From Flavobacterium odoriferum (lineage in GTDB: Bacteria; Bacteroidota; Bacteroidia; Flavobacteriales; Flavobacteriaceae), in contig NZ_JAMKFA010000009.1 in the NCBI RefSeq assembly GCF_025499515.1, forward strand, positions 60,768-124,767: a DNA stretch of 64,000 bases, read 5' to 3'. The first letter of the stretch is position 1. Every line of letters starts with the position of its first letter. The translations under genes were made by a program, and so were the position numbers. This document shows, piece by piece, positions 58,768-64,000 of this stretch. The notes beneath the pieces were generated by a model. It was not told the DNA's origin, did no database searches, and saw only the letters and a list, made by a program, of their open reading frames with translations.

Positions 58768-59376
58768 TTATTTTCCAGAGTTTAATATGAATTCATTTTC
58801 CAGTTCCAAAATACTTCGCTTCTTATTTTTTATGAAGGCTAAAGATTGTGTTTTAGAATACCCTCTGAAATAATAGTCTAAGTAAAAAACATAAACTTTG
58901 TCAGCTATAGTTTTGCCATCTTCATTATTTTCAGCAATTGTTGTTGGATTATCTGGAATTTGAATACTATTGGTATTTAAGACTAAATTAATTCGTTTTT
59001 TGAAGTTAATAGAACTTGTGAATTTTTCTATTTCAGTTTTATACGATTTAGTTTTATTTTCGTATTCTTTACCTTTAGCTGAATAATTATCTCCATCAAA
59101 AAATATTTCAGAGCCATTTTTATTGATTTCTGTTTCAATTTTAGATAAGTAGTTTAAATATTCATTTGTTAAACTGTCGTAAAGAACGATATTCGGTTTT
59201 TTTGAATTTTCGTTAATCTTAGTTTTTATGTTTTCTAATAAGTAGGAATTGTATTTATCATTTTCTTTAATTATTATTCTATATGTTGATTCATACTGAC
59301 TTTCGGTTTTAGCATTTTTATTTCCAGTTTCACAAGATATAAACATTATTGATGTTAAAATTATTAAATATTTCAT
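58768..59376 (-). CDS. Cassette-borne lipoprotein of unknown function
   Basis: The protein starts MKYLIILTSIMFISCETGNKN (lipobox Cys at about 15) at ATG 59376. A longer frame to 59490 is rejected because it is read from site J. The 202-residue protein is rich in Lys, Asn and Glu, mostly helical (ENDKYNSYLLENIKTKINENS, LNYLSKIETEINKNG), with no recognised motif. The cassette arms GTTAGCAGTA and TACTGCTAAC match perfectly over 10 bp and 14 of 15 when extended. It may be surface-anchored. Confidence 0.7.
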   Translation of the reverse strand: MKYLIILTSIMFISCETGNKNAKTESQYESTYRIIIKENDKYNSYLLENIKTKINENSKKPNIVLYDSLTNEYLNYLSKIETEINKNGSEIFFDGDNYSAKGKEYENKTKSYKTEIEKFTSSINFKKRINLVLNTNSIQIPDNPTTIAENNEDGKTIADKVYVFYLDYYFRGYSKTQSLAFIKNKKRSILELENEFILNSGK

Positions 59377-59406
59377 GGATGTAGATTTCGTTTTTATAAA
59401 CTTACT

Positions 59407-59540
59407 GCTAACGTTCCCAGGCTTTGCGAGGTTGCAGACTAAATAAGCCGAAACTTTCGGTTGAAGACTGAACTCAAAGATACAAAACAAACTTTAAATT
59501 AAGCCCAAAACCCGCAATCTTGCAAAACCTGTGTTGTAGC
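59407..59540 (-). repeat. attC-like site J
   Basis: About 134 bases, GCTAAC to GTTGTAGC, divergent centre. The promoter-like TATCTTTG (minus strand, 59475-59482) keeps the TAnnTTTG form. Confidence 0.65.
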
Positions 59541-59550
59541 CAGTTTTTGT

Positions 59551-60474
59551 TTAGGTATGTTGAATAATAAAGCACATTATTTTACTTTCGGGTTCAAAGA
59601 AAATATATAAATCCCCATCGCCCCAAAAGTTCATTTTTTCAAAATACTGTTTATACCATTCATCTTTTGGTTTTACGTTTGTACGTTTTGTTTTTATGTC
59701 AATTCCATCATACGTTAGCTGACAAAGTAATTTCATTGTTTTCTTTGACTTTGGGCAAGTAGGAATGTCGGGATATTGAATCCAATTTGGAACTGAGGTA
59801 TGTCCAATTCCACCAAAATCTGTAGATTTTTCTGAAGTAATAAATACTTTCTCAAACACTATTTCAGAATCTGGTTTTAAATCATCATACGAATTGTCAG
59901 TTTGCTTTAATTTCTCAATGTTTAATACTTTAGGATTTAATGGGTCAGAATAATCTATAAACAACTTGTCAAAATTCAAGTAAATTGGTGCTGCAATATG
60001 CAAGTCGAACGGTAGCCAATTAAAAGCTTCCTCAGATTTAGAAAATTTACCTAAGTATTGAAATGGTGCATTGAATTCAAATTTAGGTATATTGAATTCT
60101 TTTGGTATTTCCCCGCCCAAATAGCTTTCAGAATTAGTTACTTGGTTAAGGTTATAAATCTGATTGACTTTTAATTTTTGAAATTCAAAACCGATTTCGC
60201 TTGGTTTTAATTTCCTGTCAGTTTTATCTCCTTCTTCAATATTATATGCTTTAACTAATTTACCATTGCTAAATACAAGGTCAATTGAACTCCAAATAGT
60301 ATTAGCTGTTTCCTTATCAATAATTTGTGTTTCAAGAAATTTTTGGCATTGTTCATCTCCGTTAAATTCTGCTTCCCAGCCAGCCAAATAAATATGCTGT
60401 TCCTCTTTTTGTCCAAAGCAAGAAGTTAATAAACCCATAAAAGTCAATATTATAAATTTGGTTCGTATTTTCAT
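59551..60474 (-). CDS. Cassette-borne lipoprotein of unknown function
   Basis: This 307-residue protein has a lipobox, FMGLLTSCFGQ (Cys at about 19). The mature protein is unusual in being rich in Trp, Cys and acidic residues, with YLAGWEAEFNGDEQCQKF near its start, a Pro-rich middle and a cluster SVPNWIQYPDIPTCPKSKKTMKLLCQ. I recognise no domain. The arms GTTGTAGCCA / TGGCTACAAC are perfect inverted repeats. It ends 10 bases after the site J box. Confidence 0.7.
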   Translation of the reverse strand: MKIRTKFIILTFMGLLTSCFGQKEEQHIYLAGWEAEFNGDEQCQKFLETQIIDKETANTIWSSIDLVFSNGKLVKAYNIEEGDKTDRKLKPSEIGFEFQKLKVNQIYNLNQVTNSESYLGGEIPKEFNIPKFEFNAPFQYLGKFSKSEEAFNWLPFDLHIAAPIYLNFDKLFIDYSDPLNPKVLNIEKLKQTDNSYDDLKPDSEIVFEKVFITSEKSTDFGGIGHTSVPNWIQYPDIPTCPKSKKTMKLLCQLTYDGIDIKTKRTNVKPKDEWYKQYFEKMNFWGDGDLYIFFEPESKIMCFIIQHT

Positions 60475-60486
60475 TTTTTAAAATTG

Positions 60487-60627
60487 GCTACAACGTTTCG
60501 CGGCTTGAAAATTGTGGCGACGAATCAACACCAAGCCTTCACAAATATATACAAAACTTTAAATTAAACAACTGTGCCATTTCGGATTTTCCTGACGCTC
60601 GCCATATTTTTAAACCGCTGTTAAATG
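60487..60627 (-). repeat. attC-like site K
   Basis: About 141 bases from GCTACAAC to GTTAAAT. GTTAAAT fully satisfies the integron core form GTTRRRY. TATATTTG (minus strand, 60542-60549) is present. Followed by a gene-less unit. Confidence 0.7.
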
Positions 60628-60901
60628 CAGTATTATATTTTCACGAACTGAAAAAAATCAACACAACGTTTATCCACAAAGTTTGGTTTTCGGTTTTCAA
60701 TATCACGCAAACTTGATTTGTCACGCAAAGTTTGGTTTCAGTTTTTGATTTCACAGAGAATTTTCCCAAAAAGGATTTTCAGCACAAAGTTTGGTTTCAG
60801 TTTTCCATTATCACGCAAGATTTTTCGATTACAATTTTCATTAATTTTCTTGCGAAAAAACAGGAGCGAAGCTTTCTGCGTAAGTTCGGAAAATATATTG
60901 C
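60628..60901 (-). other. Gene-less cassette with repeated CACAAAGTTTGG motif
   Basis: The 274 bases between site K and site L hold no convincing gene. CACAAAGTTTGGTTTTC (60675), CACGCAAAGTTTGGTTTC (60722) and CACAAAGTTTGGTTTC (60783) are near-identical units with a fragment near 60704. The ends GTTAAATGCA / TGCATTTAAC are perfect arms, so it is a complete unit. The minus-strand ORF running out of site L here (to 60738) looks fortuitous. Confidence 0.6.
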
Positions 60902-61039
60902 ATTTAACGTTATGCGGCTTGCTCTCAGTGGCGTTGAACCAACACCAAGCCATTACAAATATAACAAAACATTCCATTCAGCAGCGGATTTTCCGTAGGA
61001 AAATCCGGAAGTAGCCATTGAAGCAAACCGCTGTTGTGG
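60902..61039 (-). repeat. attC-like site L (homogeneous class)
   Basis: 138 bases from ATTTAAC (fits RYYYAAC) to GTTGTGG; TATATTTG on the minus strand at 60956-60963. Confidence 0.75.
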
Positions 61040-61052
61040 TGTCGTTTTTATA

Positions 61053-61574
61053 TTATCTTATTCCTTTTGTTTTTAATTTTGCATGGACTTCTTGAGTACC
61101 ATGAATTTCTTCACCAAAAGTAATGTCAATTTCATATTCAATTCTATATTCATTTAAAACTTCATCGATTTTATCTTTTTTGTTTTTAGCAACTTGAATT
61201 GATTGTCTAAAATTATTAAGAGTTCCAAAAGCTAATCCAAGAGGAGCAAGACTAGCCCCCATGATTATTATAGGAACAGTTGAAATAACACTTTTATTTA
61301 ATGCGTATTTTCCCAATAAATATCCACTAACAATTACAGCAATTCCAATTAAAAGATATACAGCAAAATAAGTATAAGTAAGAGTTTCTTTTCGTTTAAT
61401 ATTTTCGTATTCAATGTTTATAGACTTAAGTTTCTTTTCAAACTTTTCATTTAGTTGAATTTTAGAACAAGTTTTATTGAATTCGGGTTTTCGTTCAGTC
61501 AATCCACAAGTAGTTCCAACTTCTAAATTTATTTTTTGATTATCACACAATTCGCAGTGTCTTGCTAAATCCAT
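61053..61574 (-). CDS. Cassette-borne membrane protein with a Cys-rich N-terminus
   Basis: The 173-residue protein begins MDLARHCELCDNQKINLEVGTTCGLTERKPEFNKTC: four Cys residues (positions about 7, 10, 23 and 36) fit a possible zinc-binding finger. A coiled region follows, then two transmembrane segments (about 69-92 and 97-115) and a charged C-terminus (IQVAKNKKDKIDEVLNEYRIEYEI). I recognise no named family. The arms GTTGTGGTG / CACCACAAC match perfectly. Zinc binding is inferred from spacing only. Confidence 0.7.
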   Translation of the reverse strand: MDLARHCELCDNQKINLEVGTTCGLTERKPEFNKTCSKIQLNEKFEKKLKSINIEYENIKRKETLTYTYFAVYLLIGIAVIVSGYLLGKYALNKSVISTVPIIIMGASLAPLGLAFGTLNNFRQSIQVAKNKKDKIDEVLNEYRIEYEIDITFGEEIHGTQEVHAKLKTKGIR

Positions 61575-61629
61575 AAAATTTCAATTCGGTTTAATTAATT
61601 ATTTTTTTCGGTTCGTTTTCTAAAATGCA

Positions 61630-61766
61630 CCACAACGTTCTGCGGCTTGCTCTCAGTGGCGTTGAGCCAACACCAAGCCATTACAAATATAACAAAACAT
61701 TCCATTCAGCAGCGGATTTTCCGTAGGAAAATCCGGAAGTAGCCATTGAAGCAAACCGCTGTTAGC
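61630..61766 (-). repeat. attC-like site M (homogeneous class)
   Basis: 137 bases, CACAACG left and GTTAGC right. Minus-strand TATATTTG at 61684-61691. It is 60 bases from the next stop, farther than usual. Confidence 0.72.
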
Positions 61767-61826
61767 AACAGTTTTTCATTTTTATATCATAACTTTCATT
61801 TAGTTTTTTCACTTAAATTTATTCGG

Positions 61827-62048
61827 TCATCTATTTAATTCTTTCTGTTTACGTAAGCTATTCTTTAAACCAATTCCGCCACAAATTATAAGAACAAATA
61901 GACTTAAACAAATAACATAATTATTTATTCCATATTTATCAAAATCAGTTTTTCCGATATACGAGATTAATAAAATTAATGGACCAAAAATTAATAATAA
62001 TGCTGCATTCTTCTGCGATTTTATGTTTTTAATTTTTTCGTCATTCAT
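61827..62048 (-). CDS. Cassette-borne small membrane protein
   Basis: ATG 62048 gives a 73-residue protein (MNDEKIKNIKSQKNAALLLIFGPLILLISYIG) with two membrane helices (about 15-32 and 43-60) and a basic C-terminus (LRKQKELNR). A TTG at 62078 gives ten more residues but starts close to the site N box. I recognise no family. The end arms GTTAGCAACA / TGCTGCTAAC match at nine of ten positions. The 60-base gap to its attC-like site is unusually long. Confidence 0.65.
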   Translation of the reverse strand: MNDEKIKNIKSQKNAALLLIFGPLILLISYIGKTDFDKYGINNYVICLSLFVLIICGGIGLKNSLRKQKELNR

Positions 62049-62085
62049 CTTTTGTTTTTTTAGTGTTGAGTTTCTCAAAATTGCT

Positions 62086-62221
62086 GCTAACGTTCTGCGG
62101 CTTGCTCTCAGTGGCGTTGAACCAACACCAAGCCATTACAAATATAATAAAACATTCCATTCAGCAGCGGATTTTCCGTAGGAAAATCCGGAAGTAGCCA
62201 TTGAAGCAAACCGTTGTTAGC
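62086..62221 (-). repeat. attC-like site N (homogeneous class)
   Basis: 136 bases, GCTAAC to GTTAGC; TATATTTG on the minus strand at 62139-62146; hairpin GGATTTTCC (62169-62177) / GGAAAATCC (62181-62189). Confidence 0.77.
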
Positions 62222-62231
62222 GGTAGTAGTT

Positions 62232-62612
62232 TTATTCAGGTTCTTCCAGTTCATCCATAAATGGCAATATATTTTCCAGCGGAATTTTTTCATTCCAATT
62301 GATTTCAATATTTAGTTTTGAAATATCACTTTTATGAATTTCTAAAAGATTTTTTGAATCTTTTGATGTCCAATAAATTTCAATCGGAATTTGAAAAGAA
62401 CCAGGTGTTATAAAATCAACTTTCGCAAAAACCTTATTTCCGATTTGCTTAATTTCTGGGTCACTAATACCCACAATTAATTGAAAGTTATATTTTTCAA
62501 ATTCTTTAATACCCGTACCAGTACTTCCTTTTTCTAATAATTGTCTGCTTAGTTCTTTTTGAAATGTCGGATGAAATTCATCGTTTAAAAAAATTGTCCA
62601 ATCGTATGTCAT
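62232..62612 (-). CDS. Cassette-borne soluble protein of unknown function
   Basis: The 126-residue protein has no signal peptide (MTYDWTIFLNDEFHPTFQKELSRQLLEKGSTGTG) and an acidic tail ending FMDELEEPE, so it is probably cytoplasmic. That is unlike most cassette products here. The middle is beta-rich (QLIVGISDPEIKQIGNKVFAKVDFI). I recognise no family. The end arms GTTAGCGGTA / TACCGCTAAC are perfect and extend to 13 of 14. It ends 11 bases from the site N box. Confidence 0.7.
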   Translation of the reverse strand: MTYDWTIFLNDEFHPTFQKELSRQLLEKGSTGTGIKEFEKYNFQLIVGISDPEIKQIGNKVFAKVDFITPGSFQIPIEIYWTSKDSKNLLEIHKSDISKLNIEINWNEKIPLENILPFMDELEEPE

Positions 62613-62642
62613 ATTTTTTGCGTTCCGTTTTTTACTATTACC

Positions 62643-62773
62643 GCTAACGGTTCCCGGCTTTGCGTAGTGGCGGATTTATAGCACAAAAGTTCAATCGAAG
62701 AACTGTACTTGAACCTTGCACTAAACTGTCATACGAAGAACTGAACCCGCCATTATGCAAAACCGATGTTAGC
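62643..62773 (-). repeat. attC-like site O
   Basis: 131 bases from GCTAAC to GTTAGC, divergent centre with the CGGCTTTGCGTAGTGGCGG left half. Its own TATA-like promoter motif is not clear (CTATAAATC). Confidence 0.65.
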
Positions 62774-62785
62774 GGTTCGGGCTTT

Positions 62786-63463
62786 TTACTCGTCATACTC
62801 AATTGCTTTGTTTATGTAGTCAATTAGTGGTTTTGTGGTCTTAAACCTGTCCAAGATTTTCGCAACGCAGTCTTTGCTTGTTAGCATTTTGTCGCTTACG
62901 ATTTCCTTAGTACAAAACCCTTTCATTTTCAAAAGTTCGCTTGCTGGATTTGTTTCTTCATAACCGTCTGGCATTTTTTTTAGTTTACCTACACCTTGTA
63001 TTCCACTTGGAAAAATCGTTTTAAACTTTGGTGATGTTATAATTTTATTGATGTCATTGAATGAATAGTCTATTTCTTGACGTATTTTTTTAAGAAGTTC
63101 AGGTGTTGTCTGCCAAATTCCGCCACCTAAAAAGTTAGCACCTGGCTCAATTTGAATATAATATCCTGCCGTGTGGCCGTGAAAACCATTTTTGTTGAAT
63201 ACAATTAAAACATAGTTTTTGTATGGTGTCTTGTCTTTTGAAAATCGTAAATCTCTGTTTACTCTTGTCAAACACTTTTTGGGGTCTAAATTGGCTTGTG
63301 AAATAGATTGGTCAAATTGCGATAATCCTGTCAAAAGTTTTTCAGTCAATTCTAAAATGTCAGTTTTGTAATGCTCGTATAGATCTCGATTTTGTTCAAA
63401 CCAATCTTTTGAGTTATTCTTTTTCAGTTTTGAAAGGAAATCAAGTGAAGTCTGCTTAATCAT
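62786..63463 (-). CDS. Cassette-borne DUF2461-family protein
   Basis: The 225-residue protein matches the DUF2461 family of conserved hypothetical proteins: TSLDFLSKLKKNNSKDWFEQNRDLYEHYKTDILELTEKL, CLTRVNRDLRFSKDKTPYKNYVLIVFNKNGFHGHTAGYYIQIEPG and GFCTKEIVSDKML near the end. The family is widespread in chromosomes, and its function is not known. It overlaps the following gene by eight bases, so two genes share one cassette. Confidence 0.88.
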   Translation of the reverse strand: MIKQTSLDFLSKLKKNNSKDWFEQNRDLYEHYKTDILELTEKLLTGLSQFDQSISQANLDPKKCLTRVNRDLRFSKDKTPYKNYVLIVFNKNGFHGHTAGYYIQIEPGANFLGGGIWQTTPELLKKIRQEIDYSFNDINKIITSPKFKTIFPSGIQGVGKLKKMPDGYEETNPASELLKMKGFCTKEIVSDKMLTSKDCVAKILDRFKTTKPLIDYINKAIEYDE

Positions 63464-63923
63464 TGCTTTTGCTTAATTGGTCAATAAATTTCAAAATCAC
63501 TTTAATCTGTTTTTCTTCCGATTTTGTAGAAGCAATTTTCCCGATGATTTCTTTTTGTTCTTCGTCAGGCAATTTTTTAAACGCTTGCAAAACTTCTGAA
63601 TCTTTGAATGTTTCTAAAATTTCCTTTTCGGTAATTTGTTCCTTTGAGGTCAGTAAGTAAAGTGTCACCCTAACTTTGTCGCCACCGCTTTTATTAATCG
63701 CCTTTCTGATTTTGTCGTTAATAGAAATTAGTTTGTCTTGTCCCGTAATTGTAAATAGGTTGATACTGTCAATTTTGTAATTGTCGATAGTTCCTGATAC
63801 TTTCAATGAACCCCATTTCCCGACTATGTGTTTTGTGTTCGGAATTTGAATATGATAAGTCCACGCACCCTTGCCGTGTTCATATTTCAATTCTAGTATC
63901 TCGTCTTTTACTAAGTATTCCAT
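63456..63923 (-). CDS. Cassette-borne DUF1905/YdeI-like protein
   Basis: The 155-residue protein has DUF1905-type features near its N-terminus (LKYEHGKGAWTYHIQIPNTKHIVGKWGSLKVSGTIDNYKID; GGDKVRVTLYL). A C-terminal YdeI/OmpD-associated-like helical tail follows (LETFKDSEVLQAFKKLPDEEQKEIIGKIASTKSEEKQIKVILKFIDQL). The pair forms a two-gene cassette bounded by GTTAGCGGT / ACCGCTAAC. Function is unknown; related proteins are linked to bacteriocin or stress sensitivity in some annotations. Confidence 0.83.
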   Translation of the reverse strand: MEYLVKDEILELKYEHGKGAWTYHIQIPNTKHIVGKWGSLKVSGTIDNYKIDSINLFTITGQDKLISINDKIRKAINKSGGDKVRVTLYLLTSKEQITEKEILETFKDSEVLQAFKKLPDEEQKEIIGKIASTKSEEKQIKVILKFIDQLSKSND

Positions 63924-63952
63924 TTTGTTACGGGTTGTCTTTTAGCCTGACC

Positions 63953-64000
63953 GCTAACGTTCCACGGCTTGTTTTCAGGTGGCAAATTCAGCACCAAGCC
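63953..64000 (-). repeat. attC-like site P, cut by the window edge
   Basis: GCTAACGTTCCACGGCTTG opens a further element at the last 48 bases. Its GCTAAC box pairs with GTTAGC at 62768-62773 across the DUF2461/DUF1905 cassette. Confidence 0.6.

Noticed and set aside
60738..60977. 79-residue minus-strand frame starting in site L
   Set aside because: It reads out of the repeat; no signal or domain is present, though the shared leader is noted as a finding.
60718..61014. Two plus-strand frames over the gene-less unit and site L
   Set aside because: They are translations of the repeat sequence and the CACAAAGTTTGG units, with no other support.
62108..62308. 66-residue minus-strand frame crossing site N
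   Set aside because: It overlaps the 62232-62612 gene in another frame and lies mostly in the repeat.

Overview
The window looks like chromosomal DNA from a Flavobacterium-like member of the Bacteroidota. It is AT-rich. Promoters fit the Bacteroidota pattern TTTG-N19/20-TAnnTTTG, clear Shine-Dalgarno sites are rare, and many genes encode lipoproteins with SCxx-type lipoboxes. The gene content also fits: Bacteroidota-type curli genes, BshB1, a CAL67264-like small membrane protein, and an HsdR_N-like gene near holA. No species is claimed.

Layout. 1-8,050: end of folP, a PcrA/UvrD-type helicase, a Sua5/YrdC-type protein, and a LytS/LytTR two-component pair. 8,250-13,775 (minus strand): a curli (functional amyloid) operon with two curlin-like proteins, CsgE, CsgF, CsgG and an extra propeller lipoprotein. 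14,090-20,010: an OmpA-like lipoprotein, a GT2 glycosyltransferase, an HsdR_N-like protein, an inserted four-helix-bundle gene, holA and ettA. 20,043-22,713: a TPR hybrid histidine kinase and rlmH. 22,811-30,616 (minus): fatty-acid beta-oxidation genes (acyl-CoA dehydrogenase, thiolase, HAD/ECH fusion, acyl-CoA ligase) with a MarR regulator and palindromic candidate operators. 30,904-37,894 (plus): an envelope or stress-like block (cupin, AraC, CsbD-like, GH130, GT4 fusion, outer-membrane barrel, YtxH, two lipoproteins). 37,983-51,280: purL, a beta-helix lipoprotein, thioesterase plus isochorismate synthase, bshB1, tRNA-His, a decayed gene, a SIMPL protein and a MarR/nitroreductase/YceI operon.

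The most unusual part is 51,331-64,000, which runs off the right edge. Fourteen coding units and one gene-less unit lie head to tail on the minus strand. They are separated by about 16 copies (two partial) of a mostly 130-140 bp element that begins with GCTAAC-like and ends with GTTAGC-like boxes. This resembles an integron gene-cassette array with attC sites and no integrase in view. The strongest evidence is that the short box sequences covary across each gene (the two ends of one cassette match) rather than across each linear repeat. That is what excision through a circular intermediate with a folded recombination site would leave. The repeats also carry a promoter-like TATATTTG and a hairpin, so each may insulate and express the next cassette. 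Most cassette products are secreted, lipoprotein or membrane proteins of unknown function. Others are a HExxH metallopeptidase, a CPBP membrane protease with a (GATT)10 tract upstream, a tandem TonB-like protein, and DUF2461 and DUF1905/YdeI proteins.

All calls come from reading the sequence and recalled family knowledge. No database search was run.
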